In this document: in pieces, positions 8,396 through 16,929 of the stretch
How positions within the stretch are numbered: position 1 is the first letter of the stretch
How the letters are laid out: the number at the start of each line of letters is the position of its first letter
Source of the DNA: Clostridiaceae bacterium HSG29
GTDB taxonomy: Bacteria; Bacillota; Clostridia; Peptostreptococcales; Acidaminobacteraceae
Reading direction: 5' to 3'
Assembly (NCBI GenBank): GCA_030377915.1
Contig: JAUCFZ010000001.1
Coordinates: 1 to 62,255 of the forward strand
Length of the DNA: 62,255 nt
Notes under the pieces: generated by a model
Told to the model about the DNA's origin: nothing
The model's database searches: none
The model's input: the letters and a program-made list of their open reading frames with translations, nothing else
Position numbers and translations under genes: made by a program

Positions 8396-9718
8396 TTACA
8401 CCTCTCCAATCAAATCATACTCTAAAGCATCTGTAATTTTAACATCTACAAAATCCCCAACATTAAGAATTCTGTCTGTATGAACATAAACAGCACCATC
8501 AATTTCAGGTGAATCATATTGAGTTCTACCAATATAAATATTTTCATTTTCAAGTTTTTCCTCAATAACTACTTCATAAGTTTTATCTATTTTATAGTCA
8601 TTCTTTTCCTGGGAAATAGTTTGTTGAAGTACCATAATTTCTTTTTTTCTTTCTTCTTTTATCTCTTCCTCAATTTTATCATCATAATAAAATGCTGCTG
8701 TATCTTCTTCATCAGAATAAGTAAATACACCAAGTCTATCAAATTTCATTTCACCAACAAAATCATATAGCTCTTTAAACTGTTCATCTGTTTCGCCAGG
8801 AAAACCTACAATAAGCGTCGTCCTTATAGCAATATCATTTATTTCTTTTCTTAAATTATTAACTAAATTTACAATTTTCTCTTTTGTTACTTTCCTATTC
8901 ATATTCTTTAACAATTCATTATTTGCATGTTGAATTGGAATATCAAGATATTTTGCAACTTTTTTATTCACTTTAATTTCATTTATCAATTTTTCATCAA
9001 TAACATCTGGATATGCATATTGAATTCTAATCCATTTAAGCCCTTCGATTTTACCTAATTCATGAAGTAAATCTGCTAATTTATATTCATGATATAAATC
9101 AATTCCATATCTTGCAGTATCTTGTGCAATAAGCACAACTTCTTTTACTCCATCATTAACAAGAGACTTAACTTCAAGTACAATATCTTCTATTTTTCTA
9201 CTTCTAAATCTCCCTCTTAATTTCGGAATAATACAGTATGCGCATTTATTATTGCAACCCTCAGCAATTTTAACATATGCAAAATATGAAGGTGTTGAAA
9301 CATTTCTTTTTAAAGATTCATCAATTTTATCATCAACATTTCCTACTTTTACTAAAACTTCATCTTCAATCATTATTTTATCAACTACATCAATAATTTG
9401 TTGAAAAGTTGTTGTTCCTAAAAAAGCATCAACTTCTGGCATTTCTTTTTTAAGTTCTTCAGAATATCTTTCTGATAAACATCCTGAAACAATTAATTTT
9501 TTACATATTCCTTCTTCTTTCAAAGTTAAAAGATTAAAAATTTCATTAATCGATTCCTCTTTAGCATCATTAATAAATCCACATGTATTCACAACTATTA
9601 TTTCAGCTATTGTAGGATCCATTACAATTTCATGACTATTAAAAGTAAATAATCCTGACATAATTTCTGAATCAACTAAATTTTTTGAACATCCCAATGT
9701 TTCAATATAAATTTTCAT
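8396..9718 (-). CDS. rimO: Ribosomal protein uS12 methylthiotransferase RimO
   Basis: This 440-residue radical-SAM enzyme methylthiolates an aspartate of ribosomal protein S12. The N-terminal domain carries three cluster cysteines (LGCSKN, NTCGF, SGCLSER). The radical-SAM CxxxCxxC is in GCNNKCAYCIIPKLRGRFRSR near residue 150, and a C-terminal TRAM domain ends the protein. RimO rather than MiaB is supported by the length and by the characteristic MKIYIETLGCSKNLVDSE start. Its ATG overlaps the TGA of the MnmH-like gene as ATGA, which fixes the start at 9718 and shows that TGA is a true stop here. Confidence 0.95.
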   Translation of the reverse strand: MKIYIETLGCSKNLVDSEIMSGLFTFNSHEIVMDPTIAEIIVVNTCGFINDAKEESINEIFNLLTLKEEGICKKLIVSGCLSERYSEELKKEMPEVDAFLGTTTFQQIIDVVDKIMIEDEVLVKVGNVDDKIDESLKRNVSTPSYFAYVKIAEGCNNKCAYCIIPKLRGRFRSRKIEDIVLEVKSLVNDGVKEVVLIAQDTARYGIDLYHEYKLADLLHELGKIEGLKWIRIQYAYPDVIDEKLINEIKVNKKVAKYLDIPIQHANNELLKNMNRKVTKEKIVNLVNNLRKEINDIAIRTTLIVGFPGETDEQFKELYDFVGEMKFDRLGVFTYSDEEDTAAFYYDDKIEEEIKEERKKEIMVLQQTISQEKNDYKIDKTYEVVIEEKLENENIYIGRTQYDSPEIDGAVYVHTDRILNVGDFVDVKITDALEYDLIGEV

Positions 9719-10695
9719 TTCACACTCCAATTTTTAAATAATTCATTTACATTATTAAATTCATATATTTTATAATAAGATTCATATTCTAAAATTTCTT
9801 TCTTATAAATATTATCATAATAATTAATTACTAATTCTTTGATTGCAATTTTATAATTTTCATTTAATAAATCACCAATAATTTCACTCACTAACTTATT
9901 ACCAATAATTTTTTTCATTTCTTTAATTTTAATAATAAGATTACTTAAAAATTTCTCTGAAATATTAACGAAATCTCTATTATAAATATTTTCTATTCTT
10001 AAATCAATACTATCTTTTAATAAAATATGTTTACTGTTTTTAAGCTTATCTAAAAATTCTTTTCTTATACAAGCATTTGAAAATTGTCTATTTTCATTGC
10101 CAATATATATTACATTATCTTTTAAATTAAATAATTTATCAAATAAAATATTATCAAGTTGTTTTTGAGAAATATCATTATTTATAATTTCATTAAAATT
10201 AAAATTTGCTAGTTCTAGCTCCGTTAAATGGTTTAATAGTTCATCAATAGAAGAACCATAATATCCATGTATCACTCTAAAATCGAATTTATTTAAACTT
10301 TTTTCAAAATACTCGTTTACATATCTTCTAAATGATTTGTACCCACCATTGATTTTATAAATTTCAATTCCTTTTAAATTTCTAAATACTTCATATACAA
10401 TTGTACTTCTGCTTCCACCTCTTGAGCAGTAAAAAACAATTTTTTTATTTTTGTTCTTTTTTATTATTTTAAAAAGTTTTGGTAACTTTAAAATAGAATA
10501 TTCATAAGCTTTTAAATACGCTTCTTCTATCTTTTTTTCATTATAAAGAATACTAACTTCTTTTCTTTCCTCATGATTTAATATTTCAAAATTAATAGCA
10601 TTCAAAATATGACTACTTTTATATTCTTCTTTTGTACGCATATCAATTGTTAAAACATCATTTAAGGAAAAATAATTTTCTATATCAATTTCCAT
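9715..10695 (-). CDS. Degenerate MnmH-like protein (rhodanese domain, lost Walker A)
   Basis: The 326-residue protein aligns along its length with the MnmH at 4364-5410. Shared features are the N-terminal DVR/DMR motif, the NHEER segment, rhodanese Cys90 in FYCSRGGSRS, GGYKSFRRYV and the VIHG lead-in to the P-loop. The P-loop itself is destroyed: GYYGSSID (residues 144-151) replaces GKTGSGKT. The DLEGxAxHRGS motif is also missing. The rhodanese half could still be active, but NTP binding and selenouridine synthesis by the usual route are unlikely. It sits between ftsK and rimO, overlaps rimO by ATGA, and has GAGGTG before its ATG. It could be a divergent paralogue with a new role or a decaying copy; the frame is fully open. 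Confidence 0.8.
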   Translation of the reverse strand: MEIDIENYFSLNDVLTIDMRTKEEYKSSHILNAINFEILNHEERKEVSILYNEKKIEEAYLKAYEYSILKLPKLFKIIKKNKNKKIVFYCSRGGSRSTIVYEVFRNLKGIEIYKINGGYKSFRRYVNEYFEKSLNKFDFRVIHGYYGSSIDELLNHLTELELANFNFNEIINNDISQKQLDNILFDKLFNLKDNVIYIGNENRQFSNACIRKEFLDKLKNSKHILLKDSIDLRIENIYNRDFVNISEKFLSNLIIKIKEMKKIIGNKLVSEIIGDLLNENYKIAIKELVINYYDNIYKKEILEYESYYKIYEFNNVNELFKNWSVK

Positions 10696-10696
10696 T

Positions 10697-13126
10697 TTAC
10701 ACCTCTAAATTATCTAATTCTTCCTTACTCATAAACACTTCTCTAGGTTTAGATCCATTTGCTGGTCCAACTATATTTCTTGCCTCCATAGCATCAATCA
10801 TTCTAGCAGCCCTATTATAACCAACTCTCATTTTTCTTTGTAAAAAAGATATTGAGCCTTTTTGTGATTCAACAACTATTTTAATTGCTTCTGCTAAATA
10901 TTCATCAACTTCTTCATCAATATTTTCAATTACTTTTTCTTCTAAAATTTCATTTTTATAATTTATTTTTTCTTTATCTATCTGATTTTTAATAAATTCA
11001 GTAGTATTAAAAACTTCATTATCAGAAATAAAAGCCCCTTGTAATCTTATTGGTTTTGGAGCTCCTACTGGTCTATAAAGCATATCACCTTTTCCTAAAA
11101 GTTTTTCTGCACCACCTTCATCTAAGATTGTTCTTGAATCAACAGATGATGATACAGCAAATGAAATCCTTGAAGGAATATTTGCTTTTATTACACCTGT
11201 AATTACATCTACAGATGGTCTTTGTGTAGCCACAATCAAATGAATTCCTGCAGCTCTTGCTTTCTGTGCAATTCTTGCAATTGAATTCTCTACTTGCTTC
11301 GGTGCAACCATCATTAAATCAGCTAATTCATCAATTATTACTACAATTTGAGACATTTTATTATCAGGAAATTTACTATTATAACCAGCTAAATCTCTTG
11401 TAAAAGATTTAGCAAATTTGCCATATCTTTCTTCCATTTCCTTAACAGCCCAATTTAGTGCAATTGCTGCTTTTTGCGGATCAGTAACAACGGGTAATAC
11501 TAAATGTGGAATACCATTATAATGTGAAAGTTCTACAACTTTTGGATCAATCATTAAAAACTTTACTTCATCTGGCGTTTTACTAAATAAAATACTTGTT
11601 ATTATAATATTAACACATACACTTTTACCAGAACCAGTAGCACCTGCAATAAGTAAATGAGGCATATCTGCTAAATCTGCAATCACAGTTCTTCCTGATA
11701 TATTTTTACCTAATACAACATTTAATTTATTATCTTCTGTTTTAAATTCCTCTGATTTTAAAACTTGTCTAATACTTACTATGTTTTTTACTTTATTTGG
11801 AACTTCTATACCAATTGCAGCCTTGTTAGGAACAGGAGCAATTCTTACTCTTGGAACAGCTAATTTTAATGCAATATCATCGCTTAAATTTCTTATTTTA
11901 CTTACTTTAATTCCAGGTGATGGCTGAAATTCATAACGCGTTAAAGCAGGTCCATTAGTAATAGAGATAATTTTACCATCGACATTAAAATTCTTTAAAG
12001 TATTAAATAATATATCTGCATTTTCCCTATATTCCGTATGGTTAGTGCGCTTATTAGCCTTAACTCTATCTAATAAATTAAGTCTTGGTAAAACATAATC
12101 CGGAAATTGAATATGAGAATTTTCTTCAAGTTTCTTCTCGATTTCTTCTGTCACTTTAGCCTCAGATTCAAGATTATTTTTTTTCTTTGGTTTAATTGCC
12201 TCTTCAATTATAGGTTCAGTAACAATAGGTTCAGTTTCAAAAAACTCATCTTGTTTCTCCACATAATCATTAATCTGAATATCCTTTTCTAAATTTGTTG
12301 CTATATTTTTTTCGTTTTCATTTTTATCATCAAGAACTGAACTTACACGAAACCCTTGTTTAACACCTCTTGTACTTTCTTTTTTTATATTGTTAATAGT
12401 TCTATTACTAATATGAATTTTCTTTTCAATTTTTTTATGTTCATAAGATTCATAAAAATTACCACTTCTCTTTTTAATTACATTAAATCCTCTTTTTAAG
12501 GAATAATTAGTAATCAATAAAATTGAGACAGTTAAATTAACAAGTATTATTAAATAAATTCCCAATTTTCCTACTAAATTGTAAAATAGATAAGTAAGTA
12601 AATTTCCAATCACTCCACCACCGTATAAATTAATTCCATTTTTATATGATTCATTAATTCCTTCAGTTGAAAAAAGATTAACTTTATTGAATTTTAAACC
12701 TTCTAAAAAATAATCATATACAGGTACCGAAACAAACAATAAAATTGCTGAAAACATTAATAAAAATGCAATAACAACTCTACCCTTTGAACTTCTAAAA
12801 TTTTTATTAATACTAACAAATATCGCAACAAAAACAAGATATGGAAAAATATAAGCTGCTTTTGAAAATAAACCTTTAAAAACATTATTTATAAATTCTC
12901 CTACCATTCCAACTGATTCAGTATGAAATGAAAGAATCATCAAAATAGTTATTGCAAATAAGCATATTAATTTTATTTCATATAAAATAATATTTCTTTG
13001 TTTATTCTTTTCTTTATTTAATTTTTTTTCATTTGTTTTATTAGTATTTTTAGTTTTTTTAGATTTATTAGTTTTATTACTCTTTTTAACCTCTGAAATT
13101 TTTTTCGTTTTTTTCTCTTTAGCCAA
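10697..13126 (-). CDS. ftsK: DNA translocase FtsK/SpoIIIE
   Basis: The 809-residue septal DNA pump clears chromosome termini during division or sporulation. A very Lys/Asn-rich cytoplasmic N terminus (about 45 residues) is followed by four hydrophobic segments (about 48-210), a charged linker and the RecA-like motor. The motor has Walker A IAGATGSGKS near residue 505 and Walker B VVIIDELADLMM near residue 605. The C-terminal gamma winged-helix domain (FLQRKMRVGYNRAARMID) reads orienting sequences. The start is TTG at 13126, with GGAGGTG 4 nt upstream. It heads the ftsK-mnmH-like-rimO-pgsA-cinA unit and has its own promoter. Confidence 0.95.
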   Translation of the reverse strand: MAKEKKTKKISEVKKSNKTNKSKKTKNTNKTNEKKLNKEKNKQRNIILYEIKLICLFAITILMILSFHTESVGMVGEFINNVFKGLFSKAAYIFPYLVFVAIFVSINKNFRSSKGRVVIAFLLMFSAILLFVSVPVYDYFLEGLKFNKVNLFSTEGINESYKNGINLYGGGVIGNLLTYLFYNLVGKLGIYLIILVNLTVSILLITNYSLKRGFNVIKKRSGNFYESYEHKKIEKKIHISNRTINNIKKESTRGVKQGFRVSSVLDDKNENEKNIATNLEKDIQINDYVEKQDEFFETEPIVTEPIIEEAIKPKKKNNLESEAKVTEEIEKKLEENSHIQFPDYVLPRLNLLDRVKANKRTNHTEYRENADILFNTLKNFNVDGKIISITNGPALTRYEFQPSPGIKVSKIRNLSDDIALKLAVPRVRIAPVPNKAAIGIEVPNKVKNIVSIRQVLKSEEFKTEDNKLNVVLGKNISGRTVIADLADMPHLLIAGATGSGKSVCVNIIITSILFSKTPDEVKFLMIDPKVVELSHYNGIPHLVLPVVTDPQKAAIALNWAVKEMEERYGKFAKSFTRDLAGYNSKFPDNKMSQIVVIIDELADLMMVAPKQVENSIARIAQKARAAGIHLIVATQRPSVDVITGVIKANIPSRISFAVSSSVDSRTILDEGGAEKLLGKGDMLYRPVGAPKPIRLQGAFISDNEVFNTTEFIKNQIDKEKINYKNEILEEKVIENIDEEVDEYLAEAIKIVVESQKGSISFLQRKMRVGYNRAARMIDAMEARNIVGPANGSKPREVFMSKEELDNLEV

Positions 13127-13157
13127 AATACACCTCCAACAACAATTTCCAACTATA

Positions 13158-13186
13158 ATTATATCATATTAAAAAAAATTAAGTAT
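13158..13186 (-). promoter_or_regulatory. Predicted ftsK promoter (extended -10)
   Basis: On the minus strand TGATATAAT supplies an extended TGn plus TATAAT -10 box (plus-strand 13158-13163). The -35 at 13181-13186 (ATACTT) is weak. It lies between the dut terminator and the ftsK start. Confidence 0.55.
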
Positions 13187-13197
13187 TATTTTTTCCA

Positions 13198-13228
13198 TCT
13201 AAAAAAGGCCTCATAATCTGAAACCTTT
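13198..13228 (-). terminator. Rho-independent terminator after dut
   Basis: On the minus strand AAAGGTTTCA and TGAGGCCTTT form a 10-bp stem with two G-U pairs and the loop GATTA, followed by a T-run. It begins 10 nt after the dut stop. Confidence 0.75.
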
Positions 13229-13238
13229 ATTATTATAA

Positions 13239-13718
13239 TTAACTATTTGTCGAACCCATTCCACCATTTCGATGTATTTCTTTTGGTTCATCATTTTCAA
13301 CTAATAAATATTTTTGAAAAATTCCTTGTGCAAAAGGTTCGCCTTTTTTAATAATCAAATCTTCTTCTCCGTGATTATAAAGAGCAACCCAAATATGTCC
13401 TTCATTTTTTGCATTTATATAATCAGCATCAATAATTCCTACTGAATTTTTAGGTCGCACATTATATTTAAATCCAAGACTACTTCTAATATATATACCA
13501 AGCCATTCATCCTCTTGCATTTTAACTCTAATACCTGTAGGTATTTTTATACTTTCACCTGGTTTTAGCAAATATTCACTTGGACTATAAAAATCATAAC
13601 CCGCAGAAAGATTTGTTGCTCTAATAGGCATAATAATTTCGTTGTATGTTTTTAAATAGTCACTTGAGTGAAAATCATTTTCAAACTGATTTAAACTTAC
13701 TTTCATAAATTTTCTCAA
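13239..13718 (-). CDS. dut: Deoxyuridine triphosphatase (dUTPase)
   Basis: The 159-residue trimeric enzyme hydrolyses dUTP to dUMP, keeping uracil out of DNA and feeding thymidylate synthesis. All five dUTPase motifs are visible: AGYDFYS (1), RSSLGFKY (2), VGIIDADYI (3), GEPFAQGIFQ (4) and the C-terminal flap RNGGMGSTNS (5). The start is uncertain. TTG 13718 has AGGGG 5 nt upstream, while ATG 13706 is preceded only by GAGA; I used the TTG. It lies between the pnp terminator and its own terminator, so it appears to be a single-gene unit, though I see no good promoter. Confidence 0.93.
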   Translation of the reverse strand: MRKFMKVSLNQFENDFHSSDYLKTYNEIIMPIRATNLSAGYDFYSPSEYLLKPGESIKIPTGIRVKMQEDEWLGIYIRSSLGFKYNVRPKNSVGIIDADYINAKNEGHIWVALYNHGEEDLIIKKGEPFAQGIFQKYLLVENDEPKEIHRNGGMGSTNS

Positions 13719-13748
13719 AACAACCCCTACCTTTATTAATCAATTTAC

Positions 13749-13774
13749 AAAAAAAGCTGAGAAAACTCAGCTTT
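13749..13774 (-). terminator. Rho-independent terminator after pnp
   Basis: On the minus strand AAAGCTGAG and CTCAGCTTT form a 9-bp stem with a TTTT loop, followed by a T-run. It lies 8 nt after the pnp stop. Confidence 0.88.
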
Positions 13775-13781
13775 AATATTA

Positions 13782-15893
13782 TTATTTATCATCTTCCATA
13801 TCTTTATCTTTTAATGCTTCTTTTCTAGATAAATCAACTCTACCTTTTTCGTCAATTTTAATAACCTTAACGAATATTTCATCTCCAACTTTAAAACTAT
13901 CTTCTATGTTTTTAAGTCTTTTTTGAGTGAATTGTGAAATATGACATAATCCTTCAGATCCAGGGAAAAGTTCAACAAAAGCACCAAAATTAAGTATTTT
14001 TTTAATTGTACCGATATAAATTTCGCCTACTTTAGCTTCTTTTACTATCATTTCAATTTCACTTAATGCGCCTTCTCCTGTTTCTTTATCATTTGCAGTA
14101 ATTAATACCATTCCATCGTCATCAATATCTATTTTTACGTCATACTCAGCCGTAATTCTAGTAATAGTTTTTCCACCTGGTCCAATAACTTTTCCGATTT
14201 TCTCAGGATCAATTTTAATACTGAATATTCTTGGAGCATATTTAGATAATTCTTCTCTTGGAGCTGTTATTGCAATAGCCATATTGTCAAGAACTTGATT
14301 TCTGGCTTTTTTACCTGCATTTAAAGCTTCTTCTAATAATTCTTTACTTAAACCGTCCATTTTAATATCCATTTGAAGAGCTGTAATTCCTTCTCTTGTA
14401 CCAGCAACTTTAAAATCCATATTTCCATAGAAATCTTCAATTCCTTGAATATCAGTTAAAACTTGAAGTTTATCGCCCTCTTTTATAAGACCCATTGCAA
14501 TACCAGCAACTGAATCTTTAATAGGAACACCTGCATCTAAAAGAGCTAAAGTTGAACCACAAATACTTGCTTGAGAAGAACTTCCATTACAAGTAAGTAC
14601 TTCTGAAACTACTCTAATAGCATATGGGAATTCTTCAACTGAAGGTAAAACAGGTACTAATGCACGTTCACCTAAAGCACCATGCCCAATCGCACGTCTA
14701 TTTACAAACATTCTTCCAGTCTCACCTACAGAATATGGTGGAAAATTATATTGATGCATATATCTTTTTGTTTTTGTAGCTTCTAATCCATCTAATCTTT
14801 GAGCATCACCTGCAGCACCTAAAGTTACTATTGAAAGTGCTTGAGTTACACCTCTTTGGAATAAACCAGTTCCATGCACTCTTGGAAGTATATTTACATC
14901 TGAACTTAAAGGTCTGATTTCATCAAACGCTCTACCATCAGGTCTAATTTTCTCTTCAATAATCATTTTTCTTACTGTTTTTTTCTGTAAAGCATCAACT
15001 GCTTTACCGATTAACTTGCTATTTCCTTCATTTTCTTCAAGAATTTCTTTATACTTAGATTTCATATTTTCTTTTACTTCAGAAATGAAATCATTTCTTT
15101 CATGTTTATCTGCAATTCTCATTGCTTTATCAACATCATCAGTCATTTCATCAAAAACTTTATTATAAAATTCTTCATCAATTTCTTCTTTTATAACATC
15201 ACGTTTTTCTACGCCAATTTCAGCTACTATCATTTCAACAAATGCTACTATTTTCTTAATCTCTTCATGAGCAAATAAAATAGCCTCAAGCATAATACTA
15301 TCAGGAACCATTTTAGCTCCTGCTTCAACCATTACAACAGCATCTTTTGTTCCAGCAACTACTAAATCCATTGTAGATTCTTCTAATACTTCTTCAGAAG
15401 GATTTACAACAAACTCATTATTAACATATCCAATTTTAACACCTGCAATAGGCTTCTCAAATGGAATATCAGAAACAGATAATGCAATTGATGCTCCAAG
15501 CATTGCAAGCATATCAGCAGGAACTTTACGATCCACTGACATAACAGTAGCTACTATTTGAACTTCATTTGAAAATCCATCTGGGAACAAAGGTCTTATT
15601 GAACGGTCAATTACCCTTGAAATTAATGTAGCATTTTCAGAAGGTCTTCCTTCTCTTTTTAAATATCCTCCTGGAATTTTTCCAGCAGCATACATTTTTT
15701 CTTCATAATTTACACTTAATGGGAAAAAACCCATAGTCGATCTTTTACCTGAATCAGTAGCAACAGTTAATACAGAAGTTTCTTCATAAGTAATCATTGC
15801 TGAGGCATTTGCTAAATTTGCAAATCTGCCCATTTCAACTTTTAATGTTTTTCCAGCAATATCTAATGAATACGTCTTTCTTTCAATACTCAA
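13782..15893 (-). CDS. pnp: Polyribonucleotide nucleotidyltransferase (PNPase)
   Basis: The 703-residue trimeric 3'-5' phosphorolytic exoribonuclease of the RNA degradosome has two RNase PH domains. The second carries the catalytic core (FQRGVTQALSIVTLG, RRAIGHGALGERAL). A KH domain (IGKVIGPGGKTI, near residue 560) and a C-terminal S1 domain (GTIKKILNFGAFVEL) follow. The start is TTG at 15893 after AAAGGAGGAATATA. It follows rpsO as in most bacteria. The 120-nt gap holds a hairpin and a structured leader that may allow PNPase autoregulation. Confidence 0.97.
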   Translation of the reverse strand: MSIERKTYSLDIAGKTLKVEMGRFANLANASAMITYEETSVLTVATDSGKRSTMGFFPLSVNYEEKMYAAGKIPGGYLKREGRPSENATLISRVIDRSIRPLFPDGFSNEVQIVATVMSVDRKVPADMLAMLGASIALSVSDIPFEKPIAGVKIGYVNNEFVVNPSEEVLEESTMDLVVAGTKDAVVMVEAGAKMVPDSIMLEAILFAHEEIKKIVAFVEMIVAEIGVEKRDVIKEEIDEEFYNKVFDEMTDDVDKAMRIADKHERNDFISEVKENMKSKYKEILEENEGNSKLIGKAVDALQKKTVRKMIIEEKIRPDGRAFDEIRPLSSDVNILPRVHGTGLFQRGVTQALSIVTLGAAGDAQRLDGLEATKTKRYMHQYNFPPYSVGETGRMFVNRRAIGHGALGERALVPVLPSVEEFPYAIRVVSEVLTCNGSSSQASICGSTLALLDAGVPIKDSVAGIAMGLIKEGDKLQVLTDIQGIEDFYGNMDFKVAGTREGITALQMDIKMDGLSKELLEEALNAGKKARNQVLDNMAIAITAPREELSKYAPRIFSIKIDPEKIGKVIGPGGKTITRITAEYDVKIDIDDDGMVLITANDKETGEGALSEIEMIVKEAKVGEIYIGTIKKILNFGAFVELFPGSEGLCHISQFTQKRLKNIEDSFKVGDEIFVKVIKIDEKGRVDLSRKEALKDKDMEDDK

Positions 15894-15916
15894 TATATTC
15901 CTCCTTTACTAATTAT

Positions 15917-15970
15917 CCCACTTGCTATGAACCTCTCATCACTTTTTGAGCTTCATCCATACCAAGTAGG
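15917..15970 (-). promoter_or_regulatory. Structured leader upstream of pnp
   Basis: On the transcribed strand CCTACTTG (15963-15970) can pair fully with CAAGTGGG (15917-15924), with one G-U pair. It encloses a second possible stem, TGAA/GCTC with GAG/TTCA. The element sits between the rpsO hairpin and the pnp ribosome binding site. A PNPase autoregulatory leader is plausible but unproven. Confidence 0.4.
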
Positions 15971-15983
15971 ACAATATAAACTA

Positions 15984-16008
15984 ATAGAGCGGAGAAAATC
16001 CGCTCTAT
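15984..16008 (-). terminator. Hairpin between rpsO and pnp
   Basis: ATAGAGCGGA (15984-15993) and TCCGCTCTAT (15999-16008) form a 10-bp GC-containing stem with a 5-nt loop. The minus-strand downstream side lacks a strong U-run, so it may be a partial terminator or a processing and stability hairpin. Confidence 0.55.
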
Positions 16009-16016
16009 CATTATAA

Positions 16017-16283
16017 TTATCTTCTCAATTTTAATCTTTTGATTAATTTCTTGTACTCAGCCTCTTCATTATTTCTTAAGTATTTTAATAATGCTCCTCT
16101 TTTACCAACCATCATTAATAATCCTCTTCTAGAATGGTGATCTTTTTTATGAACTTTTAAATGTTCATTTAAATCATTAATTTTGTAAGTTAATAATGCA
16201 ACTTGTACTTGTGTTGATCCAGTATCTCCTTCAGAAATACCATAATCCTTGATAATCTCAGCTTTTTGCTCTTTTGTAATCAT
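16017..16283 (-). CDS. rpsO: 30S ribosomal protein S15 (uS15)
   Basis: The 88-residue protein binds the central domain of 16S rRNA early in 30S assembly. The sequence is typical across its length: [38 protein letters not shown] and LLKYL near the end. Length is exactly as usual. The ATG follows GGAGGTGTAATAT. It has its own promoter and an ~85-nt leader, and pnp lies downstream. Confidence 0.98.
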   Translation of the reverse strand: MITKEQKAEIIKDYGISEGDTGSTQVQVALLTYKINDLNEHLKVHKKDHHSRRGLLMMVGKRGALLKYLRNNEEAEYKKLIKRLKLRR

Positions 16284-16369
16284 ATATTACACCTCCATAA
16301 ATTTTAATCGCTTACAACAAAGAAGTCCGTTAGGTATTCGAACATCGCAGTCATAAGTTCAACACTAGA
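16284..16369 (-). promoter_or_regulatory. rpsO 5' leader, possible S15 autoregulatory RNA
   Basis: The leader between the predicted promoter and the rpsO ATG is unusually GC-rich for this genome in its centre (TGCGATGTTCG, CTAACGGACTTC). Bacterial rpsO leaders commonly bind S15 to repress their own translation. I infer that here from position; I have not demonstrated the fold. Confidence 0.35.
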
Positions 16370-16398
16370 ATATTATCATACAATGAATAAAAAGTAAA
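16370..16398 (-). promoter_or_regulatory. Predicted rpsO promoter
   Basis: On the minus strand the -35 is TTTACT (16393-16398), then 17 nt, then the -10 TAATAT (16370-16375). It lies between the GNAT stop and rpsO. Confidence 0.5.
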
Positions 16399-16418
16399 TG
16401 TTTTTTTATCAATATTCA

Positions 16419-16910
16419 TTAGTTAAAATCGTATATCATCAACAATGAATCTCCTATGTCTTTATACTCTTTAAAACCCTGTTGTTTATACAAATTAAAC
16501 GCATAATTATCTTTTGAAACGCATAAACTTATTCTTTCAATATTTTGTTTTGAAGCATATTCAATTAACCACTTAATCATTTTCCCGCCAATTTTTTTAT
16601 GGCGATAATCTTGATGTACAGCAATTACTAATACAGGCGTTTCATTATCAATATATCCACGTATTTGATTTTTTTCGTTATAATATCTAAACCATGCAGC
16701 ACCTATTTGAACTGAATCATTCAATGCCACAACTGCGATATCACCTTCTCTTTTTTTAAAATCAATTAAAGCTTCTTTTACACCTTTTAATAAAATACCT
16801 TCTTCAAACAATGGTTTACTATTACTTTCTCGCCAAAAAACAGCTTCGTAGAGCATTTTGTTTAAAAATAGAAAATCATTTGAATTTGATTCTCTTAAAC
16901 AAATATTCAT
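16419..16910 (-). CDS. GNAT-family N-acetyltransferase
   Basis: The 163-residue protein has the GNAT acetyl-CoA-binding region VLVIAVHQDYRHKKIGGKMIKWLIEYA (motif A, with the RxxxxG/A-like RHKKIGG). Motif B, SLCVSKDNYAFNLYKQQGF, follows near the C terminus. The acceptor substrate cannot be told from sequence. I chose ATG 16910 because GGAGG lies 6 nt upstream; the upstream TTG codon would put that site inside the gene. It follows the SNF2 gene by 19 nt and is probably co-transcribed with it. Confidence 0.85.
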   Translation of the reverse strand: MNICLRESNSNDFLFLNKMLYEAVFWRESNSKPLFEEGILLKGVKEALIDFKKREGDIAVVALNDSVQIGAAWFRYYNEKNQIRGYIDNETPVLVIAVHQDYRHKKIGGKMIKWLIEYASKQNIERISLCVSKDNYAFNLYKQQGFKEYKDIGDSLLMIYDFN

Positions 16911-16929
16911 ATTCGCCTCCAAATTATAT

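Noticed and set aside
9715-10695. Calling the MnmH-like gene a pseudogene
   Set aside because: The frame is complete, has a ribosome binding site and is coupled to rimO; loss of the P-loop alone does not show it is dead.
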